From: Plantago major
Taxonomy: Eukaryota > Streptophyta > Magnoliopsida > Lamiales > Plantaginaceae
Assembly: GCA_026545765.1 (NCBI GenBank)
Contig: CM048839.1
Location: 84,949,914-85,013,913, forward strand
Direction: 5' to 3'
Length of the DNA stretch: 64,000 nt
The position numbers and the translations under genes are program-made. The notes beneath the pieces are model-generated. The model searched no databases and had not been told where the DNA came from. It saw only the letters and a program-made list of their open reading frames with translations. Numbering within the stretch: the first letter of the stretch is position 1; each line of letters opens with the position of its first letter. This document shows positions 54,157-64,000 of the stretch, piece by piece.

Positions 54157-54380
54157 CTCCCTCAATCTTCGACACTAATCTTAAGATTAAAATTATATAA
54201 ATAAATTAAGATAGTGTAGAAATAAACAAAGTAAAATATTGATTACATAAAGTAGGAAATAGAGTGAATAAAGTATGAGATATAGTTAATAAAGTAGGAG
54301 AAAGATTTCCATTTAATATATGAGAAGTTGAGTCTAAGGCGGACCAAACATACTATGGGAAGTTGACTTTGAGATGGTGG
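54157..54380. mobile_element. Stowaway-like MITE (degenerate)
   Basis: Starts CTCCCTCAATCTTC after a TA dinucleotide, close to the Stowaway terminal consensus CTCCCTCCGTCCC. The body has the usual AAAGTAGG/GAATAAAGTA words and a GTCTAAGGCGGACCAAACAT segment near the other end, and is followed by TA. About 225 bp; the right terminus is poorly matched. Confidence 0.5.
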
Positions 54381-55000
54381 TATTTAATTTTAAATGCATA
54401 TACATAAATAAGATAAAAGGTTTGGGAAAAATCCGACAAAGGTACCTTAAGTTGTGTCATTTCTGAAAAAGGTACCTTTAGTTGTTACCGCCCGATTTTG
54501 GTACCTTAACTTTCAATTTTGTCCAATTTGTATACTCCGTCAGTCCAATTTGATGGCTCTGTCAATTTTCATGACACCGGAATTGTCACGAAAGAATTAT
54601 TTACAGCATTGAATCCATAGACACCTATTATTGAAAGGATTGCTATATGGTAATTAAAAGGGAACCAGTAGCACTTGAAAATATAAATTTTAATACTCGA
54701 TAAAAGAATTACAATGCTTCAGGGATAATGTTGAGCTCATGTAGGCATATATGTTACTATAATGGTATTCAGTCGTTCTACTTTTAAACGGGTCGAATTA
54801 TATCCAACCCAAATCGAACCCAGTCCAAAATAATGATGTTCAGGTTCGGGCCAGGCATAAACTCGAACACGTTACAAACACACACACACACACACACACA
54901 TATATACATATGCAAAATCAAAGAACCTCCTTAATTTCAGTTTTTTGTTTAATTCGTTCGATTCCATCAACACACTAAATATAGTAAATATTATGTACAT
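54381..55000. other. Intergenic with GGTACCTT-rich segment and CA repeat
   Basis: 54430-54540 has three spaced copies of GGTACCTT in a sequence (CCGACAAAGGTACCTTAAG) of the kind that recurs as a dispersed plant repeat; its class is not clear. A (CA)n microsatellite lies at 54877-54900. No gene seen. Confidence 0.4.
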
Positions 55001-55009
55001 TTAATAAAT

Positions 55010-55243
55010 ACAAACTATTGCGAGAGACCGTATATCGGAGAGACCAATTAAACATCACAGACTTACGTACTAACATCATATGTGTAAGTTCAAATATCGC
55101 GTGTATAATAAACCTGCATTATACTTGCATTACATACATCTATTAACATGTGATGTTTGTAGTTAAACATGCGATGTTTGTGACAAAATATGTGATGTTT
55201 GATTCGGTATCTCCGAGAGACGGTCTCTCGCAAAAGTTACTCA
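55010..55243. mobile_element. Mutator-like MITE with 9-bp target duplication
   Basis: Inverted ends: AACTATTGCGAGAGACCGT on the left against AACTTTTGCGAGAGACCGT read inward from the right. A perfect 9-bp direct repeat TTAATAAAT flanks it (55001-55009 and 55244-55252), the target duplication size of Mutator-like elements. Length about 234 bp, with no coding capacity. Inside are three loose repeats of a TGTGATGTTTG word. Confidence 0.7.
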
Positions 55244-55252
55244 TTAATAAAT

Positions 55253-55680
55253 GGATCCATTCATATCTCTGTGAAAATGATGTGAACTTTCATCTCCAAA
55301 AAACAGTCCATTTATATTTTGATACCGGTTTCGATTTTTCATGCGGCAGAGAACCAAATCTTCACCACCGGTGAAGATGAATTACAATCCAGGATTTCTT
55401 CCTCCCACCGTAACATCTGCAAGTCGCACTTCACTGAGCGTCATCATTAGCGTGCCGCTATCCACTACCCTACTATGCAGTTCGCTCAATGCTGGTACAG
55501 GTCGTCCGATAGGATCTACATGAGTGCAAAATCATCCATGTTTACGTTAAGAAGTAGGTGATTCACATCAAGAGGATTACCCACGGGAATATTACCAGTG
55601 GTGCATATTTGATTGAAACGTTCTGATCTTATGCGTTTATGTATTCTATATCTATGTAAACTATATAGCTAAATTATATC

Positions 55681-55740
<60 letters not shown>

Positions 55741-56089
55741 AATTTTCCAACAATGTTCTTTCACAATCAAATTGATAATCAACCCTTTCCTTACAAACAA
55801 TCCATTTGGCCATGGAGAAAGCTGGACTTCGTAGTGTTGGGAGATGCAACAAGTTGTTTGCCATCTTGTGGCGTTTCAGAGTTCCATTCATGTCGAACAC
55901 AAAAATTGTGCAAGCATTTATTGCTCTGTAAAGCGTTGAATTAGCTATGGAGGAAGGCTGATCGGAGTTAATCTTGACGGGAGAGATTGCTTTGTTGTGA
56001 TTAAGGCTCTTAATTTACAATTATTGTGCCTCTCATAAGTTGGAGCTATATATGAAGGAATTAAGGTTTTGTTGCATGTTTCTTTTCGA
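55253..56089. other. Intergenic with TC repeat
   Basis: Contains a (TC)n microsatellite of about 51 bp (55685-55735) and a possible coding fragment on the minus strand (55380-55520, see findings). Otherwise AT-rich and without recognisable features. Confidence 0.4.
55685..55735. repeat. (CT)n microsatellite
   Basis: About 25 uninterrupted CT units. Confidence 0.95.
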
Positions 56090-56890
56090 ATAGAAAATCG
56101 ACTATAATAATGAGATAAATCTATTTTAAAACATAATTTGAATGTCAAACCAACTATAAGAATGCGATAATTCAAACTTGAAAACTTAGTTCGAATGCTA
56201 AACTCATCCTTCAGAATTGAATAGTTCCAACTCGGGAACTCAACTTCAAGGCAAAATGCAAAGAAATATTGAAAGAACTGTATAATTCCAACTTAGTAAC
56301 TCAATCTGAAGAGTAAACTATTAGCAATGAGATTATTTCAACTAGGAAATTGAATTCAAAGGTTAAACACAACTTTAAGAATGAAATAATTCTTAATCAA
56401 GAACTCCATTTGAAGGGCAAACAACTCTGAAAATGATATAATTTTAACTTGGGAACTCTATTTGAAGGATAAACCATGTTATTTAGAAAATAAAATAAAA
56501 ATGAGATAATTCTGACTTAGTAACTTAATTTGAACGGTAAACATATTCTATGAATGAGATCAGTCAGACTTGAAAACTCTATTAGAAGTGTGAACCACAT
56601 TATATGGAGAAATACTCTAAAAATGTTATAATTCTTTTTGAAAACTCAATTTGGGGGGTAAACGAACTCTAAGATTGTGACAATTACAATTTGGGAACTA
56701 TATTTGAAAACTAATTACCATACTATATGTAGAATGTACTTTAATGAAGGGATACTTCCAATTGATGGACTCAATTCAAATGTAAACCGGCGATAATGAT
56801 AAGATCATTTCAATTCGATCGGGAACTAAATTGGTAGAATAAACTCAACTCTAAGATTGTTAAGTCTAACTTGGAAACCATCGATGATGT
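56090..56890. repeat. Degenerate minisatellite, period near 60 bp
   Basis: About 13 imperfect tandem units built on ATAATTCxAACTTGGGAACT, CAATTTGAAGGGTAAAC and AACTCTAAGAATGAG in the same order. Units vary from about 55 to 75 bp and are strongly diverged, so the array is old. Confidence 0.7.
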
Positions 56891-57624
56891 GGTTTACAAG
56901 GAGTCAAGGAGATGTCTAACAATTAATGTTTGGTGGTAGTATTATATTTGCATTATTAAATTATACTACGTATTATATTTCATTTGCTTGATTTTTAAAG
57001 AATTTTGTACTGTGGCGATTACATTTTTCCCGCCGGGAGGGGGTGGGGGCAGATACTCTCTAGGCATGGAAACTCTCTTCGATCTTCTCTCTACTTTCCT
57101 GATCTCCATGATGGAGCAGGGCGAGGGAGGGGATGTTGGCAGGGAAAAGACTATAACATGTGAAGTTATGTTTGTAAAATAATAATCTTTGTGTGTGGGG
57201 TGGGTGACCACATACCACCACGGGATTGTTGGGAACCAACCCTATAGATTGTGTTGTACACTTTTGTATTTTTTTTTTTTTTTTGAAATTGAGGATACAA
57301 TTTTTTTAAAATACATGTATTCGTTACTAATTAACATGTAAGGTACGATAGGACCTGATATAAAATACATGTTATCAAACCTTAGGGTCCCAAACGGGTT
57401 AAGGTTGGGTCCTACCCCAATCAAAGCATATCATTCATGATGAGTCGTATTTTTATTTGTGATAGTTAGCATAAAAAAATAAAAAAAAAGACTTTATGAT
57501 ATAGCATTGGATGAAGAATGACTACTCACTGACACCACAACCAACGTTGTTTACAAGTAAGTCTGATTATTCTAACTTTCTCGATTAATTTATTTTGTCC
57601 TCCCCTTCTATTTTTTATTAAACT
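56891..57624. other. Intergenic, possible body of a Helitron
   Basis: AT-rich apart from a G-rich island near 57030-57140 (GGGAGGGGGTGGGGGCAG). Homopolymer T runs lie near 57270 and A runs near 57475-57490. No coding frame supported. Probably part of the Helitron ending at 57660, but the 5' end was not found. Confidence 0.35.
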
Positions 57625-57660
57625 AAATTATACCGTGGCATCGCCACGGGTTATTACTAG
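57625..57660 (+). mobile_element. Helitron 3' terminus
   Basis: CCGTGGCATCGCCACGG forms a 7-bp GC-rich hairpin, followed after 7 bases by CTAG at 57657-57660 and then T. This matches the plant Helitron end: a short palindrome, about 10 bases, CTRR, inserted between A and T. Sequence homologous to 63646 onward starts exactly at the next base, which supports the boundary. Confidence 0.72.
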
Positions 57661-58025
57661 TTTATCTTTAAATTGAATACTACAAATTATCTATTCAAAT
57701 AGGATCTAAATTTCATTCTATGTTTGCAAAATTGAATCTTAGTTCTCATTTCCAAGGTTCTCAATACTAATTTATTTTGCAGGTTGTTCAATTCCAAGGA
57801 AAACGTTTATGTAGTGTTTACTTAATTTCGATTTTATTATCCAGGCCTTATTTAACAAAACGGGTTGATTAGATAGTTGGTAGCTAATTAATGAGCTAGC
57901 TAATTGATAGTTGCTAAGCTATGTTGGGCACGAACTTATGTGATATCTTGCAACAACAAACAGATTTATTAGTATATTGGTCCAACAAGGGATAGTCTTT
58001 TCCTTCATAATTTATAGCTTTAATC
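57661..58025. repeat. Direct repeat copy 1 flanking the expansin
   Basis: Aligns over about 360 bp with 63646-64000 at roughly 90 percent identity by eye, for example ATCTTTAAATTGAATAC, CTCATTTCCAAGG and TATGTGATATCTTGCAACAA in both. Confidence 0.88.
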
Positions 58026-58122
58026 AAATCAATGAAATCCCCTCCAAAAAAATTTGTTGGTAATCCATTGTTTTGCTATATTACAAGGGCGAGTATGGTA
58101 TTAGATTCATGACTCCCAATTG

Positions 58123-58197
<75 letters not shown>

Positions 58198-58794
58198 CAC
58201 ACACACTAAACCTTAAATTAATCTCCATTTCAGATTCACCTCCAAATTAGCTTAAATTACGGATAAACACAAATTTTACAAAAGTGAAATTTGAGAATTA
58301 CATCGAGCCCCTAAGTCAACGGAAGTGCTGATGTGGAGGGGGAAGTTTGAATTAATAATGAAAATACCATCCCTTTTTCTGAATTTTTCTTTTCTTAAAT
58401 TTCTTCTTTCCCTTTTCTTTATTCATCCCCTATTCAATTTAATGCAAACCAAGTCCCTAGTCTTAATCTAATTTTCCAAAGCTCACCCACAACTTTTCCA
58501 AAAAAACCAATGAAGTCATTAAACTTTTATTTCCAACACTAACATCAACCAAACTCCATAATCGTCACTCTTGAATCGCCATCTTCACCGCCAACAAATC
58601 GAGCTGAAGATCTCCGATTGGGAGTTATAGAAGAAGAAGATTGATGGGGGTTGGAGGAAGGAAGAAGATGGAGGAGAGGAATAAGATGAAGTGGATTTTT
58701 TCATTTTCTATTTTATTTCTACTCTTCTTCAATATGAGATTGAAATTTAATTTATTTTTACATTTCTTTTCTTCACACATGATTTAATTTCCAC
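58026..58794. other. Intergenic with AT/AC microsatellite
   Basis: (AT)n at 58125-58187 joined to (AC)n at 58189-58206. Beyond this is an AT-rich stretch with a purine-rich GAAGAAGAAGATTGATGGGG segment near 58630-58690 that resembles a leader sequence but has no convincing frame. Confidence 0.45.
58125..58206. repeat. (AT)n(AC)n compound microsatellite
   Basis: About 31 AT units followed by about 9 AC units. Confidence 0.95.
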
Positions 58795-58984
58795 ATGGAA
58801 ATAGAAAATGCTGATGGTGGCATGTTGGTCAATGTAAATGGGCTTCAGGGGGGAATTTGTAATTCTCACCAATCCGAGGATGATTCTGTACTTGGGCCTA
58901 ATTTAAGGGGAACCGTAAGTAATTCGCCAATTAACATTGTAAAATCCAAGAAAAGGCCTAACAATATTTTCAACCAACTCAAGT

Positions 58985-59950
58985 GAAGTATAACACTTCT
59001 ATTCAGGCACGATTTTATTTCTATTGTACAACATACGCCAACAACTTTCCGCAGCAAATTCAAAAGTCTTTTAATCCACCCGAACCCGCAAACTATTTAT
59101 CCACTCCCACATAGTATTTCCTCAACAAAATATTAGTGAAGAAGGAATATTTGCTTCGTCCCAAAACATTCGAGCGAAGTGGCAATCTCTTAATAAGTGA
59201 ATCATAGTCTCATAATCTCCACAATAAACACCACAAGACTCAACGTACACTACATGCCTTCTCTTCAATCCGCAAGTAGTAGGCAGCAAATTATGTAGAG
59301 CAAGCCAAAGAAAATGTTTTACTTTACCCGGGATCGACAAATTCCACACAAAATTCCAATCATCTATAATGACATGAGCTGGAGATCCATTCAATGCTGC
59401 CAAGATTTTATCCCTCATGTTCATTTTCAAACGGTAAGCTGAGCTCACAGAGTTGTAACCACTTTTTGCATAATGCCAAATAACAGTATCCCAACACCCC
59501 TATTTGCAATAGGGATCTTTAGGATCTCATCTATGTCATCCTGCCAAAATAAGTAGTTAAGAATAGTCAAATCCCAAGCATTAGAAGTAGGATGGAGCAT
59601 AAATGAGACTTTTATAAGGCTCTCATGGTGCAAATCTAGGGTTTTTCGTTTAAAAGATGGGTAACCCGGAACCCATTATCGTTCCAACTATCAATACATT
59701 CCCCATTACAAACCATAATGCTTTTCCAAGTAAAAGAAGAGTAAGATTTAAGAATAGCATTTAAGACGTCGGTAGAGGAAAGTATTATGCTTTATAAACA
59801 CGACTTGGGAGAGAATTGGGTTCATGAATGATTTTCCAATTTGTTTACCAAGAAGGGCCATACTAAAAGCTCGAAGATCGAGGAAGCCTATAAGCCTCTG
59901 TCTCTTTTACTTTTACAAAAAACTTTCCAACTAAACCCTATTCCTGCTTT
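58985..59950 (-). pseudogene. LINE fragment, C-terminal reverse transcriptase region
   Basis: The minus strand shows, in changing frames, GFLDLRAFSMALLGKQIGKS (thumb/connection region of plant LINE ORF2), then HPTSNAWDLTILNYLFW and IDEILKIPI. The zf-RVT block follows with WNFVWNLSIPGKVKHFLWLA and MIHLLRDCHFARMFWDEA, then a short tail near WRMLYNRNKIVPE. Frame changes and several stops are present, and the polymerase core and endonuclease are absent. Opposite in strand to the LINE fragment at 53245 and more complete. Confidence 0.8.
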
Positions 59951-60366
59951 ATAATTTAACCCTTTTAGAAGATGGGCAAGCTCAGTAGTTTGTGTTTCAA
60001 GAGAAATTTATTTCTTTTGAATTTGAACACGAGATATATATTGATCTGTTAAACTCACTGACTTTGACATTGATTACTTTTCCCTGAGGCACCTTTCAGT
60101 TATATGATATATAATTGATTAGTTGACATGTTCCTTTATATTGGTGGTGTTTGTAATTTAACATATTCTAGGGAGAATACAATGTACTGGTCGATATTTT
60201 GAAAATACTAACCCATAACACAAACATAGTTTCTGATATTGTCGGGAAAGTTAGTTTGATTTTTTTTAAACAATTTTTTTATAGAAATGTTTTTATTTAA
60301 TTTGACAACATTCAATAAATAGCAAAAATGTTAAAAACACTTAAAACAAGGTTTCAAATATATATA
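59951..60366. other. Intergenic, nothing recognised
   Basis: AT-rich, no supported coding or repeat feature. Confidence 0.4.
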
Positions 60367-60618
60367 TTCCTTCCGTCCCGATTTCACCTTTCCATGTTGT
60401 CTTTTTTCTATCAACATTGTCAATTTTACCCTCGAATTACTTTTAAACTATGACGGTAGATGATTTTATAAAATCGTATAATGAAAAATAAAAAGTATTA
60501 TTTTATATAATTTTGTTAAATATTTAACAATTAGGTACCATTTAAGGGTAATTTGAAGTTATTGAAAACGGTTGGCATAAAAAAGTCAAGATGTGAAGTT
60601 GAAACCAAATGGAGGGAC
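60367..60618. mobile_element. Stowaway-like MITE
   Basis: About 252 bp with inverted ends of about 40 bp: TTCCTTCCGTCCCGATTTCA on the left and GTCCCTCCATTTGGTTTCAA read inward from the right, both leading to CTTTTTT. TA flanks both sides. The termini resemble the Stowaway consensus. Non-coding. Confidence 0.72.
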
Positions 60619-61686
60619 TATATTACATGTTTTGAGTTATATGATTGAAGAGTAAAACGAAATCAACGAAGAAGTATATCATTGATTAAATGAATACAAT
60701 TGCAGAGAGTCAACACTAAACCAACCGTGTCATAAATATAACGACAAAGTTTCGGACTACGTTTTGGGTTGCTGAATTTTGGCGATAAAAATACATAATG
60801 ATGTAAATGAGTCCACCTGAGATAATGGGGTTCTTTATATAGAAGCTCAGGCGTGTGTTTTCCCTCCTTCAATTGAACGGAATTTGTTCAAGCAATTATC
60901 AATTGTTGTTTCCAGTTTGGTTAATGTAACAAACTTATAACTGCTTCTTGAAATGGAAATTTGCTATTTTGGTCAATTCTTTGATAGTTAGACAAGTTAT
61001 AGGTTGATAACTTGCAAGTGCCTACGCAACTAATTTACTAACCATTTACTAAATTACAAAAATAAATCTGGTATTGGTGAACTCCGTGCTTGAAGTTGTC
61101 TTCTAAGTACTATAAAGATTTCTCAACGGTGGCTCTAAACAAGACTCCTATTGAAATAGGATTTCGGTTTCCATTAAATTTGTTTTGTAAGTGGTTTGTT
61201 GTCTCCTATTTGGAAATAGGATTCCAAGTCTATTTGGTCTAGGATGATTTACTCATTATAGTCTATATGTATGTGTTTTATAGTCATTGTAAAGTAAAAT
61301 AGTCACTTAGTTGAGCTATAACAATAGCTCTTCGTTTGTAGATATCTCAAGTCATGATAAATAATGTATCTCATCAAGGTAGGCTATATTTAGCTAAACC
61401 ATGTAATTCGTTGTTATAATAATTACTTTACTTTATTGCTCATGCATCATATTTTTAATGCTAAGTTCTCAACATAAATTGTTAGCGTCAACTTGCATGT
61501 TGGCTCTACTACTATAACTTACTATCAAGACCATTCTTGAAAGGGAAACACACATTTTTCTAGGAAAGCATGTGGAGAGCATATTTTCCAAAGATAACAT
61601 TACTTACCACTCAAAGTTGATAAATACTCTAGAGCATAATTCATAAATATGTCATTCCATTCTAAACAACGAAAGTTTCCATACAA

Positions 61687-61718
<32 letters not shown>

Positions 61719-61833
61719 CCAGCTAGAAGCCTAGACCAGTGACAAGCTCTACCAATTACTTCTACAACTTAGACAAAACACTGTAACCTATCAAATTCAC
61801 ATCTTGTGTTAGTGTTTTAATTTGTTTTATCCC
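60619..61833. other. Intergenic, 3' side of the expansin
   Basis: AT-rich with no supported gene. An (AGT)n microsatellite of about 10 units lies at 61688-61718. The 3' untranslated region of the expansin should lie in roughly 61600-61833; I see no canonical AATAAA close to the stop. Confidence 0.4.
61688..61718. repeat. (AGT)n microsatellite
   Basis: About 10 uninterrupted AGT units. Confidence 0.93.
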
Positions 61834-63203
61834 TTAAAAGTTAACATTTGATATGTAAGTTTGACCAGGCTTGAAGTTGGCGGGTATGACATTGTTTGCC
61901 ACAATTTGTTTCCGGCTAGGAGAAGTAAGCCTAATGGAGAATGGCGGCTTTAATCCTCGTTGAGCATTCACCTTAAAAACAGCACCAAATGAAATTTGCA
62001 TTGGTCGCCATACACCACTTGCATCTTTCAATTCCACGGTAGCTAAGCCATTTCTATTTTCGTACATGACTACTATGGCAAAATAGTAGGGTGTTGACCC
62101 AGGGTCCACACGGAAAGACACTGGTACTCCAAATTTGCAGTCCACTCTGAAAATTAAAATAATTATTTGATTTTTTGATATACTTTTCTTGCACGAACAA
62201 AAGACAATTTTAAAGAGACCAAAACCTCTAATATATACCTCTGATACTGTACTTTTTGGAGTCCAACGCTCCTAAGTTTTTCTGCTTGGCCAGGAGAAGC
62301 CATGGCACCAAAAGTAGTACCACTTAAATCAAATGAAAGGCCTCGCGAGTCACACTCAGGACATAAATCTGTTATGACAAAGTTAACTGGTTTTCCCGAG
62401 CAAAATTGACCAGTACATTTCACCTATATACATGCATATATATATCATCAGAAAATAAATCCAAGTAATGATAGGAAAGGAATAAACTTAATTCACTATC
62501 AAACTTATTTTCTAATCTTTCTTCTAAAAAATTGCAATTACCTGATAACAAACCCCACAACTCTTGCCCGAGTTGAAAACCGATGGAGGAGCAGCTGCGA
62601 CATATGAACTGAATGGTTTCACTCCAACGGCTTTTTGGTAGCCACATGCACCCCCTAATTGTTATACATTGGAGAAAATGAATTTTAAACAAAATTCTAA
62701 GTAGCATTGTGAATTAAAAACAAAAAACTATACGTTAATTCAGTGTGATCGAAACATACAAATATGCACTGACATGTTGGGTAAAATTGAATATTAATTG
62801 TTTGATAACTTAGTGGTCTGATCCAAAATTTTCAAAATGTCTCAATTTTCATAGTAACGTGTGCATGAAATACATGTTGATTCTAAAATATTTGAGACTT
62901 ATTATTCTTTAGAAAATAAACGTATTTTCGAAATATTACAAATTGTTTCCACATCACTTCGATAGAAAATATAGAGTCGATTTGTATTTATCAATACAAA
63001 TACTTAAAAACCTGAATTTGAAGTTCTCATATTAAATTTGTTTAGTAGTATATCTTACCATCACTCCCAAAACCTGTTGGATTTCCATACCAACTCACTC
63101 GGCCATTAGCGAGTGCATTGCTGGCATTGAAGGTCTTGGAATTGAGCCCATAACAAACGCTTGAAAGAAGAGTAAATAAAGCAAGGTAAATAAAATGATC
63201 CAT
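61834..63203 (-). CDS. EXPB: Beta-expansin, four exons
   Basis: A secreted cell-wall loosening protein. Exons on the minus strand are 63203-63059, 62654-62542, 62423-62239 and 62146-61834, with GT-AG introns. Total 251 residues, the usual family length. Residues 1-19 look like a signal peptide ([19 protein letters not shown]). Domain 1 (double-psi beta barrel, GH45-like) has [17 protein letters not shown] (38-54), CGVCYQVKCTG (81-91), ITDLCPEC (103-110) and [12 protein letters not shown] (117-128). Domain 2 (CBM63) has [27 protein letters not shown] and ending [11 protein letters not shown] at 26-28 is a possible glycosylation site. The loose phrase GSDGGACGY is joined correctly only with these splice sites. 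Oddities are Ser at 116 where most beta-expansins have the His of the HFD motif, and Phe at 201, 205 and 239 where Trp is usual. No stop or frameshift, so probably functional, possibly divergent. Confidence 0.95.
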
Positions 63204-63296
63204 GGATAAAAGATTTAAGAAAATTATTCAATCAGTAATAATAGCTTGATATAATTAACTTAGTGAAGATGTTATATGAAGAATAAGGAGATAACC

Positions 63297-63306
63297 CTAT
63301 TTATAG
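63297..63306 (-). promoter_or_regulatory. TATA box of the beta-expansin
   Basis: CTATAAATAG on the minus strand about 95 bp upstream of the ATG, the expected distance for a plant promoter with a leader of 60-70 bases. Confidence 0.75.
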
Positions 63307-63645
63307 TGGTGACATAATGCATCATTTACCTAATTATACGTTGAATTGGTAGAATATTTTTTGTAATGAATTGAATGGTTTTCTAAAACATAGTATTTGT
63401 TGAAAAACGAATTTGTTGAATTGACTTTTTCATATTTGGGGAGAAAAACCAAAATGGTTAGGGAAAGAGGAGGACTATTAGGCATAAACATTAAGTTATT
63501 AACATATTCATGATGCTCAATATTAGTAGAAAGTCCATGCATAAATTAGATAAATATTTTATTGAATTTAGAAATCTAATTAATATTAATTGACCAATCA
63601 TCTATTAATGATTGATTTATTCAATTTGTAACTAACAATCATGCA
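63307..63645. other. Upstream region of the expansin
   Basis: AT-rich noncoding sequence between the TATA box and the direct repeat. No element recognised with confidence. Confidence 0.4.
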
Positions 63646-64000
63646 TTTATCTTTAAATTGAATACAACAAATTATCTATTCAAATAGGTTCTAAATTTCA
63701 TTCTATATTTGCAAAATTGAATCTTTGTTCTCATTTCCAAGGCTCTCAGTACTAATTTATTTTGCATGTTGTTAAATTCCAAGAAAAATGTTTATGTAGT
63801 GTTTACTTAATTACGGTTTTATTATTCGTGCCCTATTTAACAAAATGGGTTGATAAGCTAATTGGTATCTAATAAGCTAGCTAATTGATAGTTGCTAAGC
63901 TACGTTGGACACTAACTTATGTGATATCTTGCAACAACAAATGGATTTATTGATATATTGGTCCAACAAGAGATAGTCTTTTCCTTAATAATTTATAGCT
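63646..64000. repeat. Direct repeat copy 2 flanking the expansin
   Basis: Matches 57661-58025 in the same orientation and runs off the window. In this copy the sequence is preceded by ATGCA with no Helitron end, so it may represent the uninterrupted site. Confidence 0.88.

Noticed and set aside
54430-54540. Terminal end of a MULE or CACTA element
   Set aside because: The GGTACCTT-rich segment looks like a dispersed repeat, but I could not find a matching inverted end or target duplication.
57030-57150. Gene with Pro-rich product on the minus strand (56966-57211)
   Set aside because: Driven by a G-rich island; both strands are open here and neither product looks like a protein family.
58795-58986. 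Small gene of 63 codons
   Set aside because: No domain or supporting signals; next to a LINE remnant and possibly part of other decayed repeats.
60663-60872. Small minus-strand gene
   Set aside because: AT-rich sequence, no domain, no promoter or homologue visible.
63330-63542. Small gene upstream of the expansin
   Set aside because: No domain and it lies in the probable promoter region.

Overview
This is nuclear DNA of a flowering plant, probably a eudicot. The signs are a spliced beta-expansin gene, plant Ty1/copia (SIRE-type) and Ty3/gypsy (Tat-type) retrotransposons, Stowaway-like and Mutator-like MITEs, a Helitron 3' end and long SSRs. I cannot name the species. Identities and ages below are estimates by eye.

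Positions 1-52980 are a nest of LTR retrotransposons. The outermost visible layer is SIRE copy C (+ strand), of which the 3' part remains at 45867-52980. SIRE copy A (+ strand) lies inside C; its visible part is 16029-19223 plus 35453-45866, and its 5' part is left of the window. Copy A was hit three times. A Tat element, G2 (- strand, 5' end at 14458-16028), entered its gag-pol region. A complete SIRE copy, B (- strand, 19224-35452), entered its reverse transcriptase region with 5-bp target duplication CTTTG. A Tat LTR, now solo (44106-45053, target duplication GTCCT), entered its 3' LTR. A second Tat element, G1 (- strand, 1-14457, far LTR cut by the window edge), sits inside G2. G1 and B have very similar LTR pairs and look like the youngest layers; C is the oldest.

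Two accessory gene regions stand out in these fossils. G1 carries, between pol and its 3' LTR, a gene-like region on the opposite strand with its own TATA box; this is typical of Tat elements. All three SIRE copies carry about 6 kb of extra coding blocks downstream of pol. These blocks are separated by short intron-like spacers and preceded by a TATA box in A and B, and I could not assign them to a known family.

Positions 52981-61833 are AT-rich host intergenic DNA. They hold two decayed LINE fragments in opposite orientation, a Mutator-like MITE with a 9-bp target duplication, two Stowaway-like MITEs, a degenerate minisatellite with a period near 60 bp, a Helitron 3' terminus and several SSRs.

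Positions 61834-63306 hold the one convincing host gene: a four-exon beta-expansin on the minus strand, 251 residues, with a TATA box about 95 bp upstream of its ATG. It is flanked by two copies of a direct repeat of about 355 bp (57661-58025 and 63646-64000), which suggests a local duplication.
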